Notes under the pieces: model-generated
Seen by the model: only the letters and a program-made list of their open reading frames with translations
What the model was told of the DNA's origin: nothing
The model's database searches: none
Shown: positions 1 through 13,225 of the stretch, in pieces
Numbering within the stretch: position 1 is the stretch's first letter
How the letters are laid out: each line of letters starts with the position of its first letter
Translations under genes and position numbers: made by a program
Assembly (NCBI RefSeq): GCF_020497125.1
Contig: NC_059075.1
Location: 106,369,222 to 106,433,221, forward strand
Direction: 5' to 3'
Source of the DNA: Mauremys mutica
Taxonomy: Eukaryota > Chordata > Testudines > Geoemydidae
Length of the DNA stretch: 64,000 bases

Positions 1-1018
1 CTACATGGCTTCAGAATGTGCCACATGCTGCTCTCAACCTATCTTCAATCATCTCAAATCTCAGTGCAGCACATATGCACAAACAAACAGTACCACACCT
101 ACTGAACTAATCCTCTGGGTGGGTGAGTGTAATGGATTTTATTAGAGCATCTGCAAGAAACAAAGAGAAACAGCTTTATATGGAAGCATGAGCAGGAGAT
201 CAAACTCGTTCAGCAAAGGAGGCCCCCAATCCTCCCCCCAATGAGGTATTGAGTGGTTCCTGTCAAATGCTATGAGCCTTCCGCTTCCATTGATTTAAGT
301 GGGGAATGAAGGGCATTCATGCCTCAGAGCTAGTTGAACACTGAATGGCCTAAAATTTAAGAAGTGATTTTGGGTATCTCTGTTTTGGGGTGCCCAATTT
401 GAGGAACCTAAAATGGATCACCCTAAAAAGCAGATCCTTTTAAGGCATCACATGGGCACCCAAAAATTGAGGGACCCAATATTTCCGGCCCCTTTTGCAA
501 ATTGTGATTAGTACTTTTAAGTCACTTGACCCTACGGTGCACAATAAACATTACAAATGCAAATTCTCTTTCACCAATGATCATAAATATCTTCAGCAGT
601 TTTCCCGGCAATATGCTCAGCTGCAGTAAGTATAACACCAGCTTCAAGAGTTCACAATACTTCCTTCAGGTTTAGTCTAAAATTGCTAGAAAACATCTGC
701 TCTACAGGAAATGAAAGTCATGATATTGTTTTGGTATTTGCTGTGTGTAATAAATACTCAATCAAAATGTTTCTCTGATTGCAATCTGCAAACAGTGCTT
801 CAGAATCCAGTTTGTAAACATGTGCTTTAACCATAGATGAGGGAGCAATCGTATTTTTGCAAAGTAATACTTTGTGATTGTCATTTCTGTACTTACTAAT
901 CAAGTCTAGTAGCACCTCAGTAAGTTGTCAGCACATTGATATTTCAAGAGAAAAGGATACAGCACCTGCAAAAAGAAAGGTGATATTTAGTATTTATATA
1001 GCACCCAAAAAGGTACTC

Positions 1019-1970
1019 GAGGCTAGATCCACAAAGGAATCTATCTAACTGCCTCTTTAGGCACCTAAGTCCAACATTTAGGCACCAATGACATTCACAA
1101 AACCACTGCTCAGCTATCACCTCCCCAAGTAGGTGCCTAAACTCCATAGACATCTATGTTTCTGCCAGTGGGCATATGCAAAGCTACCTGAATCCTGATG
1201 CCACCAAGCTGTTTAGTGCCCTGCTGGGATTACCAAACTAGGCATTTTCTTGCCTATCTTGCTGGCATGCCTACCTAACACAAAAGACATCAGGGATGAG
1301 CAGATGAGGACTCTGGGAGGCTGGCTGGCATGAGTGTAAGTGCCTAATGTACGCACCTGAGATATGGGAGATACCCAAATTTGAATCCCTGATTTGGAGC
1401 GGGGACTCAAACCTGATTCTCCCACATCACTGGTGAATGCCCTAACCACTGGGATATACAGTCAATCTTGCCCTACTTTTCTCTTTGGCCTAATGAATAT
1501 TTAATTATTCATACTCAATGGAACAGTTTCAACAGGAGAGATTGAGACCTACCCCAGAATAGCCTGTAGCTCTGGCACTCTCCCGGGACAAGCAGACCTA
1601 AATTCAAGTTCTTGCTCCAAATCAGAAAGAGCAGAGGTTTGAAAACAGGCTGTCTATGTCCCAGGTAATTGCCCTAGCAACAGGGCTATAAAGGCATGGG
1701 AAAGGGGTGGGGGGTCTGACTAACTCCCAAGTAGAGGGAGGCACCTTCCTCTGGCCCAGAATTAGGCACTCAGCTCCCTTTATCCCAGCCCTTCTCTGTG
1801 GCATTGTTTACTGGCTAGCTTAGGCAACTCCATGCTCAGCTTTCTGGCTTCTGATTCCCTTTCTTAGGCACCTAATTGTCTCCATGGAGAGCCTGGGCAC
1901 CTAACTCAGGGCTGTGAATTCTACTGGGCAGCAGGCACCTAAGAAACCCCTTAGTAAATCTCACCCTCAG
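1019..1970. repeat. interspersed repeat rich in GGCACCTAA motifs, probable DNA transposon
   Basis: The motif TAGGCACC or GGCACCTAA and its complement recur through the stretch and cluster near both ends. The left end reads CTAGATCCACAAAGG. The right end, reverse-complemented, begins GTGAGATTTACTAAGG, which gives an imperfect terminal inverted repeat. Open frames inside are short and look random. The family is not identified with certainty. The ends and motif resemble repeats I recall from turtle and crocodilian genomes. Confidence 0.5.
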
Positions 1971-2035
1971 TGCTTCACAAACAGAGAACAAGGTCAGATC
2001 TGAAACCAAAGAGCTGACAAGCGAGGGTCAATCGT

Positions 2036-2830
2036 AGGCCTGGCTGAAATGCTGAATTTTTGGTTTGGGGCAAATTTCAACATTTTCAACAACAAAAGTA
2101 ATTCCAGTTCAGAACACAAATAACTATTATCAAAATTCCTTTAAATTGGGATTTCCTGAACAAAAAAATCAGTTTTGGAAAATTTGTTCAGGATTTTAGA
2201 ATGTTGTTTGAGTTTCAAAATTTCATTTGATTTTATTTCATTTGTTTTGTTCTCTTACATTTTTATTTTTACATTATTTCATGGCCTGTCAGTAGTGCTA
2301 GCTTAGGGTTAACAGTATATGTCACAACAATGTAGGGTTGTTAGTAGTACCACTGACATGTCATATTATGCTATAATGTTCTATTGTAAAATTCATTAAG
2401 GGCAGCTGCGACTTTGTACCAATTGAAACATCTTATCTTCTGTAGATCAAAATGTCTCCTGTTTGTGTTGTAATGAAACAGTTTAACTGGCAGCTGCCCT
2501 TAATGAGTTTAAAAGTAACATAAAAATAATAGGATTTTAACTATCATGTCATTCTGACGTGCAAGATGTACTAGTGCATATTATACACTACTACAACTCT
2601 CAAGTCATGAAATAATGTAAAAATATAAATGTGAGAAAAATTCCAAAAGAAATTTTGAAATCCAAAATGAAATTCCAAAATCCCAGTAATTTTCTAAAAC
2701 ATTTTTTCCAGTTCAAATTTTCTGTCACTCTATCCTTTTTACAATATTTAGATTTTTGATTAAACTAGCATTTTCTTTTGAAAAAAATGTGTTGACAGCA
2801 CATTTCTATCCAGCTCCAGGCAATAATTTA
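2036..2830. repeat. AT-rich large imperfect palindrome, probable fold-back DNA element
   Basis: The two halves are imperfect reverse complements. The clearest arm pairs are 2,266-2,283 with 2,606-2,623 (TTTTTACATTATTTCATG and its complement), and 2,392-2,409 with 2,490-2,506 around GGGCAGCTGC. Matching continues outward through T-rich and A-rich blocks to about 2,150 and 2,700. No coding capacity is seen. This is probably a fold-back or MITE-like transposon, and the outer limits are approximate. Confidence 0.55.
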
Positions 2831-5689
2831 AAGATTTTTGGGTGTCCAGTTTGAGACAGGTTGGGCCTGATTTTGAGCAGTGCTGACCAATTGAAAATTA
2901 GTCCACAAGCTTCTCAACCTGAACATTTAAACTTTGAGACACTTAATATGTTTGCCAACTTTCAAAAGTTTTACTGCAGACAACTACAACTCCATATAGA
3001 TATGTGGCAGGGCAAAAAACCTTTGCAGTAGACTACTTTGTCATTGCTAATCCAGCCCAGGAGCTGGGCTAGCATTTAGAGTTTGGAAAGCCTATTTGTC
3101 AACTTTAGGAAACTTAAATTTTGAAGAGCATGGGCAAAGAGTTTTCCTGCTGTCATCAGCTTCCTCTGCTGCAGGGTAAATGGAGATCAGCTGCTTGTCA
3201 TGGGGTCCATGCAGAATAATTACCAACAGTCTCAAAAATTCAATTAGCTCATCTGTGAGGTGTTGAGTGCTCTTTAATACCCACGTAAACCAAAAAGAGC
3301 TGAGGGTTTGCAGCAGATGCTCAGCACATCCTGGATTGAGTCTCCTCTTACCACAGGCTTTGATTCTTTATTGGCCTTCTACATTGTTTCTCCTTGCTTC
3401 TTGTAGATGGAGCAGTCTAATTAGCCTGGCCTAAACCCACTGGGTGTGTATAACAAGTGCAGTGTGCTGGATTAGAGCTTTTGTTGTCTTTCTCTGCTTA
3501 GCTAGAGGAACCTGGAACATTGGTATAAGTGATGAAAACAGCCACCCACCTTTCATCCCCTCCGTCCTCAAGTTAGGAGAGTGTGGGCCAGAGATACAAT
3601 TTTAAAAAGCACAAATTAGTACAAGTCATTGTTCTAACTAAGAGTTCTGGGGGTGGAGGAGTCTTACATTTGTCCTCTTTCCTTAGATTTTTATCCCATT
3701 TATTTTTCCTTCCAGCTCATTCTAGCTCCAAAACACTTCTTAAGTTTGCCTTGTATTTCTTTGAAAGAACAGACTCTATTCTGTCATCTCCTGTATTTGC
3801 TTTCTCCCTACCCCCAATCCTTTCTTCCTCACCTCTCTCCCCCACGGTGTGTTGTAGCTTCCTCTTAACTCCTTTTCTTCTACTCCCCTTTTTCCTACTG
3901 TATCTCATTCTATCTCCTTTCCAAAGGTCAATATGGTGCCTCTCCTCACTGGGAATCACCTTTCTAGTTCCCCTCCTCCCCTGGGCTCTGATAGATGCTG
4001 CTAATCCTGTGAAGAAGTCTGGGTTTCCCTTCTCTCTGTCCACTCTGAAGGCTTTTCCACTGATCACTCTCTTCCCCCTTCCCAAGTTTGTGTCCAGATG
4101 CTGTATTATCAGCTCAGAGAAGGAACTAAGGTAAGTTGTAGGCAGCCCCGTTACGGGCTAGGAGCTTGCAGTGGCCTCGCACCCTCAGTAGAAGTTCAGC
4201 TATTTCTCACACAGAATCAAATCAGTCATTGTTGCTCTCTACCACAGCTAGGGCAACAGGTTTCACAAGCCCAAAAACTAGCCCTGGGTGGCTTTGGGAC
4301 ATGTAAATAAATATAGTTAAAAGTTAGTAACAGACTTTACACTCCTGTCAAACTATATTAGGAAGGTTCTCTGAAGTGAGGAAACTAGTACTGTTGTTGT
4401 TTTGTTTTTTAAGGGGGAGATCAACTGAAACAGCTCTTCTGGCTCTTTGCCTACTGTTACATAGAACACTTCTGATTACTGTAGCTGACATAATTTAGAG
4501 GAAGATCTGTTTCTCTGTATACACAAGGTACACAAACTGGAGAATCGGTTTCATTAGTTTCCCTTGTTTATGTTTTTTTGCCCGCATAGTAATAAGGAAG
4601 AGAAACCATTTTTAGAAGAAAGTAGGATGTGGTTGGAAGACCACAGAATTTGGCAGGGGGAGTACCACTTTTAACCATTTTTTTTTATTGGCTACACTTC
4701 AGGTGGATGTTCTCTCCTCAAATCAGAGCTTAGAGTAGCCCCGGCACATATAGGTCTCCCCAACACTGGAGATTCACACCTCAGATGCTATGGGCCATGC
4801 CTAAGAGCACATACCTGCAGGTGTAAAGGGCCAAAGGTTCATATAAGTATAGTCCCCTGGTATTTCCAGCATTCTGGGTAACACTTTCCTCCAGAAAACA
4901 CAGACTCTATTTGCAGTGGAAGTTTATTGCTGTGTGTAGTATCAGTTTGAGTGTTACCTAAATAAGTCCTCATAGAAAGAAAACTAAGGGAAAAATTTAA
5001 AAACCTTGCACCTTTCAAGCTCCCTTTAAGGTGAAAGGAGAGGCAAATTGGGTTTGTGCCCTTTTTAACTTCTTTGTCATGTACAAAGAAGGCTTGAAAA
5101 TAGTTCATATAAAAAAATCAGTCCTCTCTTTGACAGAGAACTTTGGAGAGGACTGGAGAGCTAATGGGATAATGACATCACAAGCAACAATGAAAGGTTA
5201 GTAATTGAGAAAGGGATTTTTAGTCTGGCTGTTGAAAACCCTGATTTTTTTCTTTAATTTTGTGAACACCTATTTAACAGAAACACCTGACAAAAACTTG
5301 GATGAAAAGCTCTTTCTGATAGATTCACATCTGCCCACCCTCTCAATTGCAGGCTAAGAGAACTCCCACTCCAAACCACTAAGAATTCCTTCTGCAGAAT
5401 CAGAGAAAACAAGACTTGGTATAGAAATTTTTTTTAAGTCCCTGAATGCTTTTCAGACTTTAAATATGCGACAGGCATCAAACCACCAACGAGCACTTTG
5501 AATTATTAGTTACAAAGGAACAAGAGGATTAGTACAGGCAGAAACGTGGAAGCAGCATTACCTACAGAATGAACTTTGTACAACTTAAAGCGAGTCCCCC
5601 TTGGAAACAAGCCATTTATGCCTACATGAGTTGCTGAACAAGGATGAGGGCCTTACAAAAGCTTCTGTAAGGAGCCTAAAGATACTTTA

Positions 5690-5835
5690 AGAAATGCCTA
5701 GATACCTAAGTGGGTTAGGCACTTAATATCTATTGACTTTTAATGGGAGTTAAGCACTTAACCTGCTTAAGCACTTTTGTAAATCCTAGGTGTCTATGTG
5801 CATCTTTTGGTTCCTAAATACTTTTGTAAATCTGG
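5690..5835. repeat. short interspersed repeat with AAATACTTTTGTAAATC-type end
   Basis: A tract of about 150 bp contains several short inverted motifs (CACTTAA/TTAAGTG, CTTTTGTAAATC). It ends in TTTTGTAAATCTGGCCC, which resembles the ends of the repeat at 52,011-52,345. Family not known; noncoding. Confidence 0.4.
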
Positions 5836-8800
5836 CCCAAGATCCATACACACAACTAAATTTCAGCCTAATATCTACTTCATGCATGATCACTCTAGCT
5901 GGGCATCAGTGTAAGTTTTGCTCCATACTGTCTGGTTAGTTATAGCCTGTGTTTTTCTGTGTGGTTATTCATTTGCTATACCAGAAAGATTATGAAGCAG
6001 CAATTCTCCTATTGTATTAAGGTAGTCAGTGCACTCCTTATCCCCCACTTATTTAGCTTCATGTTAAGAGAAAGTGACCCTAGTAGTTATCAGTCATGCT
6101 TATTAGATTGTCACTTACTAAGGGAGAAGTAAATTGAGCCTGTGGGTCAAGACATGGTAGTAAGCCTCAAGGGAAAAAAAAGCTGCTACTTTTCCAGAAA
6201 GGATCAGGATATTTATTATAACTATATAGAAGAACAAACAGAAAGTATCAATAACTCAAATGCATAACATATGGTATATAACCAGACTGTATTATTACAG
6301 GCTTTCTCCAGGATGTTTTTAGCACTCAGAAAAGTGGGATTTCATTACTCTTTCAATAAGATCAATTAATCTTCCTTCTGGACCCATTGCTATTACTGAG
6401 CTCAAAGCTTTTGCTTTATCCTTTTATAGGAACCTTTCCCAGCATGCTGTCTGTCTTAGTAGCTGGCCCTTTAAATCTGTGTGGGAATGAGCTGTAGCTC
6501 TAATATAGTCATTTTGTGTTTGGGGTGGGGGAAGGAACTGCTGCTTTTTAAAAAGCTGGTAAGTGTTTGCCTTTTTATGTATTTGCTTGTTTTTCTTTTT
6601 CTGGAGTGATAATGTGCTTTCTGCTGTAGAGGTGGTTTATCTTTTGGGGTCTGCTTCTTTTTTCACTTTTTGTGTTTGATACTGGGAAACTTCCAAAGAT
6701 CCTTTGAATCTGCCATCAAAAGAAGGGCTTTCTGTTGCTCTGCAGTGTTACAAGAAGCCTGCTTGAGATCATTAGTTAAAGTCACCTGAAAAACGGATAT
6801 CTTCCTGTGTGAAGTTCTGTGCAATTAATGAAGAGCAGAAGGACACAATATAACCTAGATGCTGACACACAGAAGCATTTGATTCATGCTGATAAATGCT
6901 ATTTAGTAGGGTGAACAAGAGGAAAGTATTCAGCTGTGGGAGAATTCCAGACTGCGGAGCTAAGTACAACAACTGCATAGATGTGTGAATGCATTTTAAC
7001 TTCCACCCAGTCTGGGAGGCCTGTATGGATGTGGGGAGGAAAGTGCCAGCAAAGGTACCAAGGGCAGGGGATCAGTGGGAGTTCTGGCTCCCATTTGCAT
7101 GGTTGAGCTCGGTGTACTCTCCCCCTCTCGTGGCTTTTTTCTGTGTGCGCTGAGGGTGTGAGGTTTTGGAGTACCCTGTCTGCAGGGTTGGACAGAGGTA
7201 TATGAAAACTTCACAGGAAGATCTCCAAGCTATGGTAGACTGAGTATAAATTCCCCCAAAATCTATGTGTGGTAGGGGGCTAACCCAACTGAGGTCCACA
7301 AAGGCATCAGTGAGGTCAGGAGGCACAGGATTTGGAGATTTCATTTGGGTTGGGGACTGACCTGTGGCTATGTTCTAGCATAATATGCTGCCAGATGCCC
7401 CCCCCCTTTCACTTCAGTGTTGTAAAGAGGCCTTGAACAAGGAGTTTGGTTTTGACTGGCTGACTGTGACAAAATATATATTGGGTCACCACAAGTGACA
7501 TTTCCCTGCAAGAGTTGTTTCATTATGAAGAGATGAGGATATGCCACTCCCAGAGGTGAATCTTTTAATTTTGCTCTGGCACACACATTACACCAATGTT
7601 GATTTGAGTTTTCTCTGTTTGTAAATGTACAATAGGTATGTAAATAAAATAAATAATAAAAAAACATTCAGCCAATTTGCAAAATACAGTTATGTTTTCA
7701 CAGAAATTATGATAGTTACAAATGAAGTCTATAGGATCTGTGGTTTGCTGTTACGTGAATTAAGAGCAAGCAACATGGGTAAACTACAGATACAAAAACA
7801 TTTTAGTGTTTTGTCTTTTGCTCATTTCACAACAAAAATAAATATGAAGGCACTATTTGGACACAGCTAGCTCCCAATAATCATGTTTATTAACTGTCTG
7901 CAAACATACAAGGCCTAAATCAGTGCATACTGCTGCTCTGGGTAGTTTCTGGTGGTTCTAAAACAGAAAACAGTGCTTGCAAATTACTTATGCCTTTATG
8001 CTATTGTCAGTTGAAGCAGCTAGTTGAGCTGTGAGACTCATACAGCAGCAATGTGGCTTGGTGCACTTCAATGGAATTCGGAAAACTCTCTCTGTGGCTA
8101 GAATATCTTCACCTTCACCTTCTTTGTGTTAATTCCAAAATTCCATCATAGAAATGCCAGCCCTCAGATTGACCATGTTTGTGGGAACATGCAAAATGGT
8201 TCCAAGTGTTTGTATGTTGTTCTGACAACTTTGTAGCTATAAGGACAACACCTTTGCTTCGAAAATAATTTGATGGCTTATTGAACTAACCAGTATTTTG
8301 AAACATTACTTTAAATGTTAATGCTATATTCATTTTATTTAGAAAAGAGCTACAGAGGGCAGAGGAAGGATTTTTCTGAAGTAGGGCATTTCATTTTTCT
8401 CTAATCAGTGAAAAGATACAGGAGTTGCTAGTTTGCAGTGCATCTTGTTTTCTTTCAGCTTACTTGAGATCATGCACAGAAATCTCTGATGTAAATCAGT
8501 CAAATATTTGAATGTTTCTGTGATCAGACTTAACTGCAAGTGTAATGCATAAGAAATACTCTTAATGAAATGACATATTCAGTTGACATAATGCATTGCA
8601 CTTGTGTACTTTGACTCTGAAATTGTAAAATAAGTAAAGAAGTTGCTATTTATTATAATTTTTAATTGAGCCATTGCTGCTACTGTTAGTACTGATTGCT
8701 AGCGATACCTATACTTAAGCATATCTAAGGGTTTGTATAAGACCCTGTTTTGCACAGAAGGGAAGTTTCTTCATTAGTTTCTGCATTGAATTGCATCATA

Positions 8801-8936
8801 ACTAGGTGCTGCCTGCCTCCCCATAAGGGGATTTTTTTATAGTCTGTAATCCGGACACAGCCATAGCACCGAACATCTTTGTAGAGGGGAAACTTTGGAT
8901 AAAGGGGTGTGTGCAGAAGGGCCAGTAACAGGGTTT

Positions 8937-9585
8937 CATAGTCAGAGGTTTTCAGGTCAGTGGAGACCATTAGATCATCTAATCTGACCTGTAGAACACC
9001 ACAGAATTTCATCCCGATTTACCCTGCGCTGAGCTCAGTAAGAATTTGTGTTTGACTAAAATGTATCTTCTAGGATGGCACCCACTCTTGATCTGAAGAC
9101 ATCAAGGGATGGAGAATCCATTATTTCCCTTGGTAGCTTGTTCTAATGATTGATCACCCTTACTGTTAAATGAGGCACACACCTTTCTAATTTGAATTTT
9201 TCCGGCTTCAGCTTCCCATCATCAGTTCTTTTTCTCTGCTGGATTAAAAGAGCCTGTTACGACCCAGTATTTTGTCCATGTTGAGGTATTTACCCACCAT
9301 AATCAAGCACATCTCAGTCTTCCTTCGAATAAGCTAAGCTGATTGAGCTCTTTAACTAATACTGTAAGGCATTTTCTACAGCCCTTGAATCACTTTTTGT
9401 CTCTTTTCTGTGCCCCCTCCAATTTTTCAACATCCTGTTTAAATGCAGGCACCAGAACTGAATACAGTATTCCAATACTGGTTTCGCCACTGCCATAATC
9501 AGAGGTAAAATCATCTCCCTGCTCTTATTCATTACTCCTATTTATACATCCAAGGATCACATTGGGAGCTCACATTCTGTTATTT
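8937..9585 (-). mobile_element. old CR1-clade LINE fragment, antisense, left part (interrupted)
   Basis: The + strand here reads as the reverse complement of CR1-type LINE sequence common in turtles. Landmarks on the + strand are GATCATCTAATCTGACCTG near 8,972, GATGGAGAATCCA near 9,110 and CACCAGAACTGAATACAGTA near 9,450. The same antisense sequence resumes at about 10,490, after a sense-strand CR1 copy. The fragment is too decayed to encode protein. The LINE assignment rests on recognising the repeat, not on an alignment. Confidence 0.6.
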
Positions 9586-9589
9586 AGCC

Positions 9590-10485
9590 AAGTCCTTGAT
9601 AAAGTTGAAAATAAAGTGGAAAGTTTGTTTATGAAATTTGTGGATGACACCAAGATGGAAGGGGTTGTAAGCACTGAGGAGGGAAGGATTAGAATTCAAA
9701 ATGATCTTGACAAATTGGATAATTGGTCTGAAATTAACTTCAATAAGACAAGTGCAAAGTACTTCACTTGGGAAGGAAAAATCAAATGCAAAACGGGGAA
9801 TAACTGGGTAGGCAGTAGTACTGCTGAAAAGGACCTAAGGTTTATAATGGATCATACAATGAACATGAACCAACAATGTGGTGCAATGGTGAAAAAGGCC
9901 AATAGCATTCTTGAGCATATTAACAGGAGTGTTGTATGTAAAACCAAAAGGTAACAGTCATGCTCTACTCAGCACTGGATAGCCTTGGCGAAGTACTGTG
10001 CCCAGTTCTGGGCACCATGCTTTAAGAAAAACGTAGAGTAAATTGGAGATAGTCAGAGGACAGCAACAGAAATGCTAAAAGGTTTAGAAAACCTGACCTT
10101 TGAGGAAAAGTTACAAAAACTGGGCATCTTTTTTCTTGAGAAAAGAAGACTGAGGGGGAACCTGATAAGTCTTAAAATACGTTAAGGGGTGTTATAAGGA
10201 GGATGATCATCATTTGTTCTCGATGTCCATGGAAGGTAGGACAAGAAGTAATGGGTTTAATCTACAGCAAGGGAGATTTAGGTTAGATATTTGGAAAATC
10301 TAACTACAAGGATTGTTAAATACTGGAATAGGTTACGGAATCCTTGTCATTGGAGATTAAGATCAGGTTGGGAGAACACTTGTTAGGGAAGGTCTAGATA
10401 TACTTGATTCAGCCTCAGAACAGGGGGGCTGGACCAGAAGGCCTCTCAAAGTCCTTTCCAGCCCTGCTTTTCTATGATTCTATGA
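9590..10485 (+). mobile_element. 5'-truncated CR1 LINE: end of reverse transcriptase plus 3' tail
   Basis: An open frame at 9,562-9,954 encodes the C-terminal part of a CR1 reverse transcriptase. It includes FVDDTKMEGVV (the polymerase motif usually seen as F-A-D-D), a segment like LDKLDNWSE, and AEKDLRFIMD followed by a segment like MNQQCGAMVKKAN. It stops early at 9,955. The rest of the RT tail region and the 3' UTR follow. The copy ends in the CR1-type octamer repeat TTCTATGATTCTATGA at about 10,470-10,485. It is 5'-truncated, as most CR1 copies are, and is not functional. It interrupts the antisense LINE fragment around it. Confidence 0.85.
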
Positions 10486-10489
10486 CTTA

Positions 10490-10870
10490 AATCCTTTTCA
10501 GAGTCACTGTTTTCCAGGACACAGCCCCCTATTTGATAGATATGGCCAGTATTCCTTGTTCCTAGATGAATTAAAATGGATTTTGCTTGAATCCAGATTG
10601 CTCTGTAGGACTGCTCTGTCCTCAAACTTTATCAGGAATGATTTTTAGATTTATCCTGATGGTGAAAATATTAATGAGTGGGCCTAGTACTGATCCCTGC
10701 AGAGCCCCTTTGAAACACCTCCATTCAGAGATGACTCCCTATTGACAACTACTATTTGAGACTGGTCAGTTAGCCATTTTTTAATCCATTTAACATTTGC
10801 TTTAAAAAGTGAGCGCTAGACAGTATCAATAATCAGCATGTCATACAGTACTCGGTCAAAGTATATTGTA
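10490..10870 (-). mobile_element. old CR1-clade LINE fragment, antisense, right part
   Basis: This continues the antisense LINE sequence interrupted at 9,590. Landmarks are AGTCACTGTTTTCCAGGA (10,502), CTTTATCAGGAATGATTTT (10,627) and TACTGATCCCTGCAGAGCCC (10,689). The last corresponds to the antisense of a CR1 ORF segment. No open frame survives. Confidence 0.6.
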
Positions 10871-11235
10871 TCTCTTCTGTAGAGAGATTGTTATAGCACA
10901 TTCACTGCTGCAGTATTTGAGCATCTAGAAGCAGTGTATTAAGCAACGTGCCTATGCATCTCTTTTTCGGTGTTTGTTTTCTCATCCTCCCCCACCCCCA
11001 GGGATAGAAGCAAGTGCAATGGATTGTCTTGTTTAGGTTTGTTTTGTTATTTAAAAATACGTGTTGCTATTATGTGTGTGTTAGAGAAGGCGAGGTCAAA
11101 GAAATGAGCCTTGCACTTGGAGTAGAAGGTGGTGAAGTTTGTGATTGTCCTGAGTTCCCGGTGGAGTTCATTCCACAGTCTGAGAACTGCCCCCCTTGAA
11201 AGTTCTGCCTACTGCATGCACAAGCTTTACCCATG

Positions 11236-11956
11236 CACTGCTACAGACTAGGGACCGAATGACTAGGCAGCAGTTCTGCAGAAAAGGGCCTAGGGGTTAC
11301 AGTGGATGAGAAGCTGGATATGAGTCAACAGTGTGCCCTTGTTGCCAAGAAGGCTAGTGACATTTTGAGCTGTATAAGTAGGGGCATTGCCAGCAGATCG
11401 AGGGACGTGATCATTTCCCTCTATTCGACATTGGTGAGGCCTCATCTGGAGTACTGTGTCCAGTTTTGGGCCCCACACTACAAGAAGGATGTCAAAAAAT
11501 TGGAGAGAGTCCAGTGAAAGGGAACAAAAATTATTAGGGGGCTGGAGCACATGACTTAAGAGGAGAGGCTGAGGGAACTGGGATTGTTTAGTTTGCAGAA
11601 GAGAAAAATGAGGGGGGATTTGATAGCTGCTTTCAACTACCTCAAAGGGGGTTCCAAAGAGGATGGATGAAGACTGTTCTTGGTGGTACCAGATGACAGA
11701 ACAAGGAGTCATGGTCTCAAGTTGCAGTAGGAGAGGTTTAGGTTGGATATTAGGAAAACCTTTTTCACTGGGAGGGTGGTGAAGCACTGGAATGGGTTAC
11801 CTGGGGAGGTCGTGGAATCTCCTTCCTTAGGGGTTTTTACAGTCAGGCTTGACAAAGCCCTGATTGGGATGATTTAGTTGGTCCTGCTTTGAGCAGGGGG
11901 TTGGACTAAATGACCTCCTGAGGTCCCTTCCAACCCTGATATTCTATGATTCTATA
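11236..11956 (+). mobile_element. CR1 LINE 3' fragment, better preserved copy
   Basis: The frame at 11,302-11,517 reads [20 protein letters not shown], followed by residues such as [14 protein letters not shown] and [16 protein letters not shown]. This is the conserved C-terminal block of CR1 ORF2. A stop follows at 11,515. The UTR includes a GGGGGTTGGACTAAATGACC block near 11,897, and the copy ends with ATTCTATGATTCTAT near 11,954. It is less diverged than the copy at 9,590, so probably younger. It is 5'-truncated and inactive. Confidence 0.88.
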
Positions 11957-12569
11957 TTGTAGAGTTACATTGTGCCTGAGGAGCAGAGCTGTTGACCATG
12001 GTATTTGTTCCACATCTTAGGAAATCTTTTAGATAGCCTGAACCCAATGACATCGAGCACTTTGAAGATAAGGACCAAGTTCTTTAAATTGCTTAGAAAT
12101 TCTATGGGAAACAACTGCAGATACATGTGATGTGTTTGTGGTAGCCTGTGTTGCTGAGGAGGTGCCCTGCAGTGTTCTGTACTATCTGGAGCTTCCCAAA
12201 TGCTGAAGGCTTCATGCCCAAGTTTATAATGTGGCTGTAGTCCAGCTGAGAGGTGACAAAGGCGTGAATAATTGCGGTCGGGTCATTGCCCATGAGGATG
12301 GGATGGAGTCTCTTAGCCAACTGGAGATGGCAAGAAAACATGACTTGTAGCTGCTGCTATGTGAGAACTTAGCGTCAGCAAGGAATCCAAGAGTACTCTT
12401 AAATTATGGATCTAATTATAGCACAGCTATAGCTCTGTTATTGTTGCAGTTAAGACCTGCTTTCTATTTAAAGCTCAACTCTAAGTGCTCTAAAGTCCAC
12501 ATGGTTACTTGAATTGCTTTGAAATTTGGCATGTCTCATGGGGTTGTGGGGCTATATTGGTGATTCGAA

Positions 12570-12770
12570 TTTGGGGTCGTTTGACCACGAGTTTCCCAAA
12601 ATACAGCGCCTGGTGGGGGTGGGGGAAGAGACCACTTTTCTTAACGTTGACCCATTCTAGCAATGTTTATTTGTGCACAAAAAGTGATCAAACCAAGGTT
12701 CAGATCATTGCACCAATATCTCCAGTGCTCAAGAGTTACTCCCAAAACAGTGCATAGTACCCACCAGCCC
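12570..12770. repeat. possible interspersed repeat, family unknown
   Basis: The stretch contains CTTAACGTTGACCCATTCTAG and flanking sequence that I recall seeing as a dispersed turtle repeat. There are no terminal repeats or coding capacity. Weak call. Confidence 0.25.
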
Positions 12771-13225
12771 TTTGGGGGAATCAAATTAAAATGTTATTTG
12801 AAAGAGTTTCTTTTTAACTTAGGTGCCTGAGAAGGCCCACGCACCCAGTGGATTATACTGTGCATGTGCAGAAAGAGGCTAACTATTTGTAAAATAACTT
12901 CTCCGTCACAGGAGCTGTGAGGCTCCCAGGGTATATTATGGTTCTCTAATCCAAGTGCTATCCCAGGCACCAACACAATCTGCCTCTGTCAAAGGTTTTT
13001 TTTTTTTTACTATTTTTGGGAAATATCGGAGTACAGCAGAGTATTCAGAAAGTTCTGAAATTATTTTTTTTAAGAAAAACTACACATGCACATGCTTTCT
13101 ATGAATGTGACTGGGATGGAAGAGTAGGTGGGAATGAGAGACAAGAGTTGGGGGATAAAGTGATGGGAATGGGAGGGCCCTTCCATTTTAGAAGGAAAAT
13201 GCCTTTCTTTGACAGTCTCTTAGAT

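Noticed and set aside
3583..4134. 183-residue open frame on the + strand
   Set aside because: Low-complexity, leucine/serine/proline-rich product of a pyrimidine-rich stretch; an overlapping minus-strand frame is equally long; no domain or splice logic.
9562..9954. 130-residue frame as a possible host gene
   Set aside because: The product is the C-terminal part of a CR1 reverse transcriptase, part of a truncated LINE.
11290..11787. 165-residue minus-strand frame
   Set aside because: Antisense shadow of a CR1 fragment whose sense strand encodes recognisable ORF2 residues.
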